From Pleurodeles waltl (Eukaryota > Chordata > Amphibia > Caudata > Salamandridae), in the NCBI RefSeq assembly GCF_031143425.1, contig NC_090437.1, forward strand, positions 843,337,978 through 843,401,977: DNA of 64,000 bases, in the 5' to 3' direction. This document shows positions 56,429-64,000 of this stretch, piece after piece. The notes under the pieces were generated by a model. That model made no database searches, was not told where the DNA came from, and worked only from the letters and a program-made list of their open reading frames with translations. The translations under genes and the position numbers were made by a program. Positions within the stretch are counted from its first letter, which is position 1. Each line of letters opens with the position of its first letter.

Positions 56429-58405
56429 TCAAACCAAGAAATCCTGCAGCACTGACCGTGCAAAATGGCCGTCCCTTCTGACCTCAGAGTCCAAGCAGTA
56501 GTGCTTCACAAAAGTGTGAAGGGACGACCAAGTTGCAGCCTTGTAGATGTCGACCACAGGAACACGCCTAGCCAAAGCCGAAGTGGCCGACTTAACCCTG
56601 GTGGAATGAGCTCTAATACCATCAGGAGGATCCTTCTTTGCTAAAGAGTAACAGATTTTAATGCAAAGAACAACCCACCTGGAGAGTGTTCTCTTGTGGA
56701 CTGCCTTTCCTCTCCTCTTGCCCACGTATCCGATAAACAGCTGATCCTCCAGCCTGATATCCTTAATTCTGTCAATGTAGAAGCTTAACGCCCTCTTTGG
56801 GTCCAAGCGATGTAGTCTTTCTTCCTCCTTTGAAGGATGAGGCGGAGGATAGAACGTGGACAAAGTGATTGTCTGGGCCAAATGGAAGTGTGAAACAACC
56901 TTCGGAAGGAAAGCAGCCTTGGTCCTCAACACCACCTTATCCGCATAAAAAGTTGTATAAGGGGGTTTTACTGATAAAGCCTGCAACTCACTCACTCTCC
57001 TTGCAGATGTTATGGCCACCAGGAAAACTGTTTTAATAACTAAATACCTTAAGGAGAAGGAATGCATAGGCTCAAAAGGGGACCCCATAAGGAAAGTCAG
57101 GACCAAGGACAAATCCCATTGTGGCATAACGAATGGTTTTGGAGGATATTTATTTAGAAGACCCTTCAAGAATCTAAGAACAATAGGAGACTTAAACAGT
57201 GATGGTTGGTCTGGCAGACAAATGAAGGCTGACAAGGCAGACAAGTAACCTTTAATAGTAGCCACTGCACAACCTTTCTGCGCTAGAGACAAAGCAAAAG
57301 ATAAAACATCTGACAAATGAGCACGTAAGGGATCAATCTGTCTCTCTCCACACCATACCATAAATTTAGACCACCTATTAGCGTAGATAGTTTTAGTTGA
57401 GTGTCGCCTGGCCGCTAAGATAACATCCACTACATCAGGCGGGAGAGAGAAGGAACTCAGGTTGCCCTGTTCAATCTCCAGGCATGAAGGCGCAGGCTCT
57501 GGAGGTGGGGGTGTAAAAGCTGCCCCTGCGACTGCGAGAGGAGGTCTGCCCTGAGAGGGAGACAGAGCGGAGGGCACATTGAGAGCTGGAGAAGATCGGA
57601 ATACCATACCCTCCTTGGCCAATCCGGAGCTATTAAGATTACTTGGGCCCGGTCTTGGCGAATTTTCCTCAATACTCGAGGAATCAAGGGTATGGGGGGA
57701 AACGCGTAAAGCAACTGGTCGCACCAGGTCCTCTGAAACGTGTCCCCCAAAGCCCCCTGCACCGGATACTGGAGACTGCAGTATAACGGACAGTGCATGT
57801 TCTCCCGGGTGGCAAACAGATCTATCCGAGGAACCACCCACAACTGGAAGATTAGACGGACTTGATCTGGATGGAGACGCCACTCGTGGTCGGCTGAGAA
57901 ATGGCGACTGAGATTGTCCGCACGTACATTCAAGACTCCGGCCAGATGATTTGCTACCAAGCAAATCTGATGGTCCTTTGCCCAGGACCATAGTCGAAGA
58001 GCTTCTCTGCAGAGAAGGTACGACCCCACTCCTCCCTGTTTGTTTATATACCACATCGCGGTAGTATTGTCCGTCAGGACCTGAACCGACTGACTGCGAA
58101 GGGAAGGGAGGAAGGCCTTGAGAGCCAGACGTACAGCCCGCAACTCCAACAGATTGATATGAAAAATCTGTTCCTCTGGAGACCAAAGCCCTTTGATCTC
58201 CAGATCCCCCAGATGAGCTCCCCACCCTAGAGTGGAAGCATCCGTTATTACCGTGGTCACCGGTGGTGACTGCGCGAACGGCTTTCCTTGAGAAAGATTG
58301 TCGCCTGCAATCCACCAATTCAAGTCCGCAGCAGCATCTCTGGAGATTTTGACTGAACTTTCGAGATCTCCTTTGTGTTGAGACCACTGCCTTCGGAGGC
58401 ACCAC
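56429..58405 (-). CDS. DIRS tyrosine recombinase
   Basis: The frame is 658 codons, but the part before about residue 320 overlaps the RT frame and is serine-rich shadow sequence; the real protein probably begins near 57450. The core-binding domain is SLPPDVVDVILAARRHSTKT and YANRWSKFMVWC. Catalytic residues are the first Arg in ITSARRVSELQAL, His and Arg in RAHSTRVKSATS (HSTR at 56608-56597, residue about 600), and the nucleophile Tyr in FVKHYCLD (codon 56500-56498, residue 636). This enzyme integrates the circular DNA intermediate. All visible catalytic residues are present. Confidence 0.93.
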   Translation of the reverse strand: MVPPKAVVSTQRRSRKFSQNLQRCCCGLELVDCRRQSFSRKAVRAVTTGDHGNNGCFHSRVGSSSGGSGDQRALVSRGTDFSYQSVGVAGCTSGSQGLPPFPSQSVGSGPDGQYYRDVVYKQTGRSGVVPSLQRSSSTMVLGKGPSDLLGSKSSGRSLECTCGQSQSPFLSRPRVASPSRSSPSNLPVVGGSSDRSVCHPGEHALSVILQSPVSGAGGFGGHVSEDLVRPVALRVSPHTLDSSSIEENSPRPGPSNLNSSGLAKEGMVFRSSPALNVPSALSPSQGRPPLAVAGAAFTPPPPEPAPSCLEIEQGNLSSFSLPPDVVDVILAARRHSTKTIYANRWSKFMVWCGERQIDPLRAHLSDVLSFALSLAQKGCAVATIKGYLSALSAFICLPDQPSLFKSPIVLRFLKGLLNKYPPKPFVMPQWDLSLVLTFLMGSPFEPMHSFSLRYLVIKTVFLVAITSARRVSELQALSVKPPYTTFYADKVVLRTKAAFLPKVVSHFHLAQTITLSTFYPPPHPSKEEERLHRLDPKRALSFYIDRIKDIRLEDQLFIGYVGKRRGKAVHKRTLSRWVVLCIKICYSLAKKDPPDGIRAHSTRVKSATSALARRVPVVDIYKAATWSSLHTFVKHYCLDSEVRRDGHFARSVLQDFLV

Positions 58406-59262
58406 TGAAGAGCCCTCATGTGCCAGCGAGCATGGGTGACCAACAGTATGCGGGAGGCAAACAGACCGAGCAGACGAAGGACCTTGAGGACTGGAATGAC
58501 CGCTCCATTTCGAAACATTGGAACCAACTCCTGAATATCTCGAATCCGCTGAGGCGGAGGAAAGGCTCGATCCAATGTTGTATCCAGTACTGCCCCTATG
58601 AACAGGAGACGTTTAGAGGGCTCTAGGTGAGATTTGGGCACGTTCACCGAAAAGCCCAGGTCGAACAACAACAGAGTTGTTGACTGTAGATGATGCGACG
58701 CAAGCTCCGGGGACTTGGCTTTGATCAACCAGTCGTCCAGGTAAGGGAATACTGCTATCCCCTTTCTCCTGAGCTCTGCCGCAACCACCGACATCACCTT
58801 CGTGAAGACTCGAGGTGCTGAAGTAAGACCAAATGGGATGACCGCAAACTGATAGTGCTGCGACCCTACCACAAACCAGAGATACTTCCTGTGCGACTTG
58901 AGTGTCGGGATATGAAAATAAGCATCCTGCAAGTCGACAGACACCATCCAATCTCCATTGTTCAACGCCAAAAGCACCTGAGCTAGGGTCAGCATCTTGA
59001 ACTTTTCCTGCTTGAGGAACCAATTCAAGATCCTCAGGTCCAGAATTGGTCTCAACCGACCATCCTTCTTGGGAATCAGGAAGTATCTCGAGTAACAACC
59101 TTGACCCCTTTCCTGCTCTGGGACCAACTCCACCGCGCCCCTTAATAGGAGGGCTTGAACTTCCTGTTCTAGCAACAAGAGATGTTCTTTTGAACAATAC
59201 GATGGGCGGGGCGGGATGGGGGGCGGAAACTCCCGAAAGGGAAGGGTGTAGCCTTTCCCCAC
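57457..59262 (-). CDS. DIRS reverse transcriptase-RNase H with methyltransferase-like tail
   Basis: The 601-codon frame opens with a GTG; the same frame stays open upstream to about 59380 (HKWQTITSDTWVIS precedes it), so the true start may be further 5'. RT motifs are YFLIPKKDGRLRPILDLR, VSVDLQDAYFHIP, FAVIPFGLTSAPRVF and the catalytic VFPYLDDWLIKA, with YLDD at 58743-58732 (residue about 174). RNase H shows TDASTLGWGAHL, INLLELRAVRLAL and VLTDNTTAMWYIN. The C-terminal part (RIDLFATREN, LLYAFPPIPLIPRVLRKI, LIAPDWPRRVWYSDLLQL) corresponds to the Dam-methylase-like domain described in DIRS elements. It looks intact. Confidence 0.93.
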   Translation of the reverse strand: MGKGYTLPFREFPPPIPPRPSYCSKEHLLLLEQEVQALLLRGAVELVPEQERGQGCYSRYFLIPKKDGRLRPILDLRILNWFLKQEKFKMLTLAQVLLALNNGDWMVSVDLQDAYFHIPTLKSHRKYLWFVVGSQHYQFAVIPFGLTSAPRVFTKVMSVVAAELRRKGIAVFPYLDDWLIKAKSPELASHHLQSTTLLLFDLGFSVNVPKSHLEPSKRLLFIGAVLDTTLDRAFPPPQRIRDIQELVPMFRNGAVIPVLKVLRLLGLFASRILLVTHARWHMRALQWCLRRQWSQHKGDLESSVKISRDAAADLNWWIAGDNLSQGKPFAQSPPVTTVITDASTLGWGAHLGDLEIKGLWSPEEQIFHINLLELRAVRLALKAFLPSLRSQSVQVLTDNTTAMWYINKQGGVGSYLLCREALRLWSWAKDHQICLVANHLAGVLNVRADNLSRHFSADHEWRLHPDQVRLIFQLWVVPRIDLFATRENMHCPLYCSLQYPVQGALGDTFQRTWCDQLLYAFPPIPLIPRVLRKIRQDRAQVILIAPDWPRRVWYSDLLQLSMCPPLCLPLRADLLSQSQGQLLHPHLQSLRLHAWRLNRAT

Positions 59263-59471
59263 AATGCTGATAACCCAAGTGTCCGATGTAATAGTCTGCC
59301 ACTTGTGAAGAAAGTGTCGTAACCTTCCCCCTACAGGAGAGGAGTGAGTGGGGACTGGTGGAAGCCTAAGGTTGCTTCCCCTGCTGCACCCCTCCAGAGG
59401 ACGAGGAAGAGGCAGCAGAGTGCTGCTGAGAGGCTCCCCTGGTGTGGATCCTACCTCTCCCTCTAATCGAT

Positions 59472-60623
59472 CTAAAGGTGAGAGAAGAGGCGGGGTTGCT
59501 GGTATCTTCCCCGAAAGGAAGAGGAGGAAGAACCCCGTCCAAAACCACGAAACCTCCTAAAAAACCTAGAGGAGGCAGAAGAAGGGGCTTGCAGTCCCAG
59601 TGACTTGGCTGTGGCTCTGCTCTCTTTAAACCTTTCCAAGGCCGAATCTGCTTTGGCTCCAAAAAGTTTGTCCCCATCAAACGGGAGGTCCAACAGGGTC
59701 GACTGCACGTCCGTAGAGAACCCTGAGTTGGGGAGCCAAGCCTGTCTCCTCGCAACCACAGCCGTGCCCATCGCCCTAGCCACCGAGTCGGTCGTATCCA
59801 ACCCAGACTGGATAATCTGGGTGGCGGCAGCCTGGGCATCCGAAACAATGCTCAAAAGTCCTTTGGGAAGCTCCGTATACGAACATGATATGTCGTCCAT
59901 AAGAGCATGGATGTATCTCCCCAAAATGCAAGTCGCGTTGGTGGCCTTCAATGCCATACTGCAGGACGAAAAAATCTTTTTGGATTGTGCGTCCAACTTT
60001 TTGGAGTCCCTGTCCCCTGGTACCGTCGGGAAAGATCCAGGTGCTGATCTAGAAGAACAGGAGGCTTGCACCACCAAGCTCTCCGGCGTAGGATGTCTAG
60101 ACAGAAAGCCAGGGTCAGATGGCGCAGCCCGATATCTCCTGGCCACAGCCCTATGAACAGCCAAGGAAGATACTGGCTTCTTCCACACCTCTAACACCGG
60201 ATCAAGCAAAGCCTCATTGAATGGCAAAAGAGGCTCCGCTGCAGTAGAAGCCGGATGTAGCACCTCAGTCAGCAAATTCTGTTTCGCCTCTGCCACCGGC
60301 AAAGGCAGTTCCAGAAAGTTAGCTGCCTTTCTTACCACAGCGTGAAAGGTAGCAGCCTCCTCTGTATACTCCCCTGGAGATGATAGGTCCCACTCAGGGG
60401 AAGTATCCAGCCCACTGGCTGTATCCAGACCATGAAGTCCATCACCAGAGTCCTCAATCTCTCCTTCCTCCAAGACTCGTTGGTATTCCTGCTCTTCCAA
60501 AAGACGGAGAGCACGCCTTCTAGAGTGCAGCCTTTCTTCGATACGCGGAGTCGACATGGCCTCCGCTGAAGTCGAGGATCGGCGCCGATCTCCGGATCCA
60601 TCCGACGCCATGTCCGGCGCCAC
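59472..60623 (-). CDS. DIRS gag, central/C-terminal part
   Basis: The 383-codon frame begins inside the overlap with the N-terminal gag frame. It contains an acidic segment (VLEEGEIEDSGDG), then a helical capsid-like body (EEAATFHAVVRKAANFLEL, LPFNEALLDPVLEVWKKP, ATNATCILGRYIHALMDDIS) and a glycine/arginine/serine-rich tail (RRFRGFGRGSSSSSFRGR). The wording VLEVWKKP is typical of DIRS gag. Near 59480 the reading probably changes frame again, because another frame continues RSIRGRGRIHTRGASQQ to GGVQQGKQP and a stop at about 59368-59366. Confidence 0.85.
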   Translation of the reverse strand: MAPDMASDGSGDRRRSSTSAEAMSTPRIEERLHSRRRALRLLEEQEYQRVLEEGEIEDSGDGLHGLDTASGLDTSPEWDLSSPGEYTEEAATFHAVVRKAANFLELPLPVAEAKQNLLTEVLHPASTAAEPLLPFNEALLDPVLEVWKKPVSSLAVHRAVARRYRAAPSDPGFLSRHPTPESLVVQASCSSRSAPGSFPTVPGDRDSKKLDAQSKKIFSSCSMALKATNATCILGRYIHALMDDISCSYTELPKGLLSIVSDAQAAATQIIQSGLDTTDSVARAMGTAVVARRQAWLPNSGFSTDVQSTLLDLPFDGDKLFGAKADSALERFKESRATAKSLGLQAPSSASSRFFRRFRGFGRGSSSSSFRGRYQQPRLFSHL

Positions 60624-61452
60624 AGACAGCCGGACGAAGAGAGTCGCGTCTTGGAGCTTCTGATGGTCCCGCCGGAGTCACAGGTCGAAATCCCGAAGTC
60701 GACGGGATGGAAACCTCCGGGGCCAAAACCTCTGGAGCCACCGGAGCGGCCACCGGCGCCGACATCGGCGCCGAGCCCACATTCCCTAAAGGGAGAAAGG
60801 GCATAAAGGGTGCCGGCCGTAAAGGCGCCGGAGCACCCAAGGAAAAAGCCAACGGCCCCGACGGACCAACTGGAGCACCTCCTGGAGCCATCTGCTGAAA
60901 GATGGTATACATCGCATTCAAAAATGCGGTATTATCGGCTCCAGGGGCAGGAAAAGCTGGATACTGGGGTGCCTGGATCGAAGGCGACCCCGACGCCGGA
61001 GAAAACACCTGAGGCTGCGTCACCTCAATCACTGAAGTCTGTCCAGGCGAAGTCGGTGACGCCAGAGAAGGCAACGACGTCGACGGATGTGGCGTGACCG
61101 TGGGACTGACCTCCCAAGTCTTTCGACGCCGAGCCGAAGGCGACCTCGAACGAGACTCCTTGCTGGAATGACGCCGTGAATCCCTACGGCGCCGGGAGTC
61201 TCGATGACGCCGATGAGACCTCGGGGAGGAGGACTTCTTATGATGCCTTTTTTCCTTCCTCTTCGACTTCGCCATGAAGAGTTTAGCCTCTCGTTCTTTT
61301 AGGGCTTTTGGATTCATGTGTTGACATGAATCACATATTGCGAGGTTGTGATCGGAGCTTAAGCACCATAAACAGTCGGAGTGAGGATCAGTAACGGACA
61401 TCTTGCCCCCACACTCCCGACAGGGCTTGAAACCCGACTTTCTCTGAGACAT
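60520..61452 (-). CDS. DIRS gag, N-terminal part
   Basis: The frame starts MSQRKSGFKPCRECGGKMSV and has spaced cysteines (CRECGG, CLWCL, CDSCQH), suggesting a zinc-binding head. An arginine/serine-rich segment (about residues 65-110) and a long proline/alanine-rich region follow. The last ~35 codons, after RRDSLRPAV, are out of frame relative to the next gag frame (60623-59472), which picks up the same DNA one frame over. Joined, gag would exceed 600 residues. Similarity with the fragment at 761-474 confirms that the N terminus is real. Confidence 0.85.
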   Translation of the reverse strand: MSQRKSGFKPCRECGGKMSVTDPHSDCLWCLSSDHNLAICDSCQHMNPKALKEREAKLFMAKSKRKEKRHHKKSSSPRSHRRHRDSRRRRDSRRHSSKESRSRSPSARRRKTWEVSPTVTPHPSTSLPSLASPTSPGQTSVIEVTQPQVFSPASGSPSIQAPQYPAFPAPGADNTAFLNAMYTIFQQMAPGGAPVGPSGPLAFSLGAPAPLRPAPFMPFLPLGNVGSAPMSAPVAAPVAPEVLAPEVSIPSTSGFRPVTPAGPSEAPRRDSLRPAVCGAGHGVGWIRRSAPILDFSGGHVDSAYRRKAAL

Positions 61453-61557
61453 AATAACCGCAGAGAAAATTCACACAGCAGAAAATATATACTGTAACCA
61501 CGAAAGTAACAGTAGCTCCCTCGAAGATAACCGTTTCGAATGCACGGAAAAAAGGGA

Positions 61558-61737
61558 ACTGACGTCGGCACGTCGGCGAGGACCTCTTATTGCCTGTATG
61601 ACATCAGACGGCGTCGCGTGGGCTAATGTGACGTCCTCGTCGACGTGCAGAAGCTGGGAAGAAGATTTCCGTCTAATGCTGGCGCCATGGGAGTATTCAT
61701 TAGGTGAGGAATCCACAGGTAGTTGTATCCATCAGAA
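61558..61737. repeat. DIRS right inverted terminal repeat
   Basis: It runs from actgacgtcggcacgtcggc to aggaatccacaggtagttg and ends near catcagaa. It is the 5' end of the element in transcription direction. Confidence 0.9.
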
Positions 61738-62450
61738 AAGGGGAAGTTTTATGAACAGAGGCCACAGTTTCCAAGGAAGGACTTCTGAGAGCTACTAGTC
61801 ACGTTATTAGTGGTCTGTTGTTCGGGATGTTTGAATAGGGGTGCCGAAGCTAGGGTTGAATCAGTAGGCTAGACTGCAGCTAACTCGTCGCATAGCACCA
61901 AAGAGTTACTTAACAGTGCATCAGAACGAAGGGCAACATTGTTATCTTTATTCAGCTCTTCATGATGGGTAGCACCCTGGCCATGTGGCGAGGGAGCTCT
62001 CTCGTGATGTGCAGCAGCGTGCTCTGATACATCAGCTAGAGTCAATTGTCTGCGTTGCTCCATCTCAATCCCCGACTGCATCCAACAGCAGCTCAGCTAC
62101 TGACGATATGTCAGTGTGAGGGAAAGCAGACTCAAGCCAAGCGCCCATACTGGCAAGCAGTCCAGGGTGATTTGCATGGAGTGTCAGAACCGGTCGACAA
62201 ATTTATGAGGGAGTGAGTCTCTGCTTCAAGCATTCCTGTGGGCCGCAGGGTTGGAGCAAGCTATGATGTTGGCCAGCACTGGGCGTCTCCTGCGCTTGCT
62301 GAGGGACACACTCGCTTTTGTTGGAGCCATTCTAGCAACTCGAGCAAAGCAAGCATGAACGGCTCTCTAGGACACATATTTAGCAGCAAGTAAAGCCCCA
62401 CAATGCAGCAACCTCACCTGACCCCAATTTAACCAATCATAGGCAGCAGA
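61738..62450 (-). pseudogene. Ancient L1 ORF1 start and 5' UTR
   Basis: On the minus strand an ATG at 62081 opens MQSGIEMEQRRQLTLADVSE and continues to 61869 before a stop. It is the probable N terminus of the ORF1 whose distal part lies at 54319-55757 on the other side of the DIRS insertion. Above 62081 the sequence is GC-richer and probably the L1 5' UTR, but no precise 5' end or target duplication could be set. Confidence 0.5.
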
Positions 62451-62999
62451 AAGAGGTGCAGAGACCTGAGCAGAAGGAACAAGGGAGTAGGTATGCACTC
62501 ATGACAGTCTAAGCCTGCTATCATCTTTTTTTCTTTAGCACTGCCTTTTTTACCCTAGCCCACATGAGGGGTTATCACAAAGATGTAATGAGCATGAAGA
62601 ATATTTTTCTGGTCAATGCACACTTACATCCTCTAAACAGAGTAGTTAACTTTTTCAAACATTTTCAGAGAAATATCTTCTTTTGATGAGCCCGAAAACA
62701 AACCCATGCCATCATCTCAGCTTTGCAATATCATTATCACTTTCTTTGAGTCAAAGATATAAACATTTCATGAAAACTTTATCCGGACTACCAAAACCAC
62801 CAATTCACCCTTTTCTGACTCCCTCCATGATTACCAAAAATTAAGCGCTTCATTCCCATGACACTGAATCAAGCTGTAGCTTCAGAAGCATAGCTACAAA
62901 CATCAAATGTCCTGATTCACCCTGGTGAAATATAATAGATCAAATAATTTTTCCTCTCGTTAGTGCCTTTGGTTGTTGAAGTGATCAACACAGGGAACG
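62451..62999. other. Unassigned intronic sequence
   Basis: No coding or bordered repeat signal was recognised. Confidence 0.5.
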
Positions 63000-64000
63000 T
63001 TTCTAGTTCAGTTGAAAGAAGTGGTTTTTACACATCTACTAAAAAGACCTCACCAATTAGCCAAGTTTATACCAATCTCTAATCTTACATCCATTAGCAA
63101 GGTAATGGTAAGGGATATCATTAAACAACACCACGGTCATCTGGAATCAATAATGTCCTGTACAACATTCAATCAGGATACACATTAGGAAGAGGGACAG
63201 AATTAGTGCTAATAAGTAAGTGTGAAAATATTCTCTCAGCTCTGCACACAAACGGGCCATCCTCCTCAATCTTGAGCTGATATGGACCACCAGATAATCC
63301 TAAATTGCCTGAACAATTAGATCCAAACTGAACCAGCTCACTCCTGACAAAAAAAACATTAAGTTAGGATCAGCTCTTCAAAATCAATTTAAATACTCAT
63401 CAGGTGTGGGGTTCCCCATAACTCACAGGTGTCAATTCCTTTAGTCAATGCTCTGTGTGTTCATTTGCTCAGATTAATGCCTACCACCTCCAGTTCGATG
63501 ATGATTCACAAACTTTTCTTTAGTCAGAGAGAAACATGTCTGACCACAACAAAATATTGTTTTTCATGCTTGAGGGAGAGCTTTCTTTTTCAAAATGGTG
63601 AAGAAACCGATATCCTCATCTTCAACAACAGGCCTACCTCAAACCCAATCGTACATTTCATGGGGCCGGAGGTTTTGGGATAATCTGATGACAAAATCAA
63701 AACATCTAGGAACCATATTCACTATCGAAAGGTCCTTCTGTTCACAGATAAATGTAGTGGTTAAAAACCCTAACTTTTAGTTATCCATGCTAAGAAAAAT
63801 GTGCCCTCTTCGTCACTCTTTTTATCTCACTGAATTGATACATACACTAATCATTTAAAGGTTAGATTATTGAAACAGCGCATTTGTGGGTCTGCAACAA
63901 TTTCAGACCCAGAAACTGCAAAGACTAATAAATAAGGGAACAAAAAATGTGCCTTAATCTCAGCAAATCTTAAACTAATTATCGTCAATAGTTTCCTGTG
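63000..64000 (+). pseudogene. L2/CR1-like LINE reverse transcriptase fragment (runs off the window)
   Basis: Plus-strand phrases in broken frames follow RT order: a degenerate xYTNLxSxIHxQGNGK start near 63065, NNVLYNIQSGYTLGRGTELV near 63150-63210, CENILSALHTNGPSSS near 63225-63270, then AYHLQFDDDSQTF in place of the catalytic YADDSQ near 63480-63515. Thumb sequence follows in the frame 63429-63683 (ETDILIFNNRPTSN). Stops and shifts throughout show long decay. Confidence 0.7.

Larger units (their letters stand above)
55758..61737 (-). mobile_element. DIRS retrotransposon, near complete, ~5.98 kb
   Basis: A tyrosine-recombinase retrotransposon on the minus strand with inverted terminal repeats (55758-55966 and 61558-61737), gag, RT-RNase H, methyltransferase-like region and tyrosine recombinase, plus an internal complementary region at about 56275-56395. 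There is no target-site duplication, as expected for integration by recombination. The RT and recombinase frames are intact; gag is split by frame changes. It interrupts ORF1 of the ancient L1. The left terminal repeat extends about 35 bp further than the right, the usual DIRS asymmetry. Confidence 0.93.

Noticed and set aside
56429..57450. Tyrosine recombinase frame as a host gene
   Set aside because: It has recombinase catalytic residues, but its place after RT-RNase H between inverted terminal repeats makes it part of a DIRS element.
57579..61097. Plus-strand frames in the DIRS region, and a minus-strand frame at 58613-59302
   Set aside because: They are out-of-frame or antisense shadows of gag and RT; the 58613-59302 frame is RT read one frame over.
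44550..64000. Search for the upstream asb5 exons (N-terminal ankyrin repeats and first exon)
   Set aside because: No minus-strand sequence with the expected TPLHEA-type motifs between splice sites was seen; they probably lie beyond the window.
1..64000. CRISPR arrays, bacterial operons, rRNA or tRNA genes
   Set aside because: No regularly spaced identical repeats with unique spacers, no prokaryotic gene layout and no rRNA or cloverleaf tRNA sequence were recognised; the content is vertebrate.

Overview
The window looks like nuclear DNA from a large-genome amphibian, most likely a salamander or newt. It holds the 3' half of one conserved vertebrate gene, asb5 (ankyrin repeat and SOCS box protein 5), on the minus strand. 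Its exons lie in very large introns packed with old and young transposable elements. The urodele call is an inference from intron size, the mix of DIRS, L1, L2/CR1, long LTRs and Harbinger-like MITEs, and the asb5 sequence. The species cannot be fixed from sequence reading alone.

Host gene: four asb5 coding exons are supported by homology, splice sites and matching phases, at 44549-44399, 44278-44144, 20822-20631 and 6821-6676 (all minus). They join into one 207-codon open frame plus stop. Intron lengths are 120 bp, about 23.3 kb and about 13.8 kb. The intron upstream of the first visible exon runs at least 19.4 kb to the window edge, and the first exons were not found. A 3' UTR probably ends just below a polyadenylation signal at 6301-6296. 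No other host gene was recognised.

Layout: 1-980 is a degenerate DIRS gag 5' fragment. 5.4-5.7 kb is a MIR-like CORE-SINE. 8.6-13.1 kb is a degenerate plus-strand non-LTR element. 13.2-14.0 kb is a decayed ~51-bp minisatellite. 17.3-19.25 kb is unassigned, and 19.26-20.43 kb is GTT/GCT triplet-rich. 21.5-22.2 kb is a Harbinger-like MITE, 22.9-25.4 kb a long solo LTR, and 25.6-27.6 kb a 5'-truncated L2/CR1 element. 28.08-28.22 kb is a hAT-like MITE. 29.4-36.7 kb is a nearly complete L1 with target-site duplication, inserted into another LTR copy that resumes at 36.7-38.5 kb. 38.7-40.9 kb is a further solo LTR. 41.8-43.3 kb is an interleaved cluster of inverted-repeat MITEs, and 43.86-44.03 kb is a near-perfect palindromic MITE beside an asb5 exon. 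From 45.0 to about 62.5 kb lies one ancient minus-strand L1. It has been broken by an LTR (49.1-54.3 kb) that itself contains a second LTR (49.4-51.6 kb), and by a DIRS retrotransposon (55.76-61.74 kb). 63-64 kb is another L2/CR1 fragment.

The mobile elements do not work with asb5. They record how its introns expanded, and several carry possible regulatory sequence, such as ZNF143-like sites, promoter monomers and a CRE octamer.
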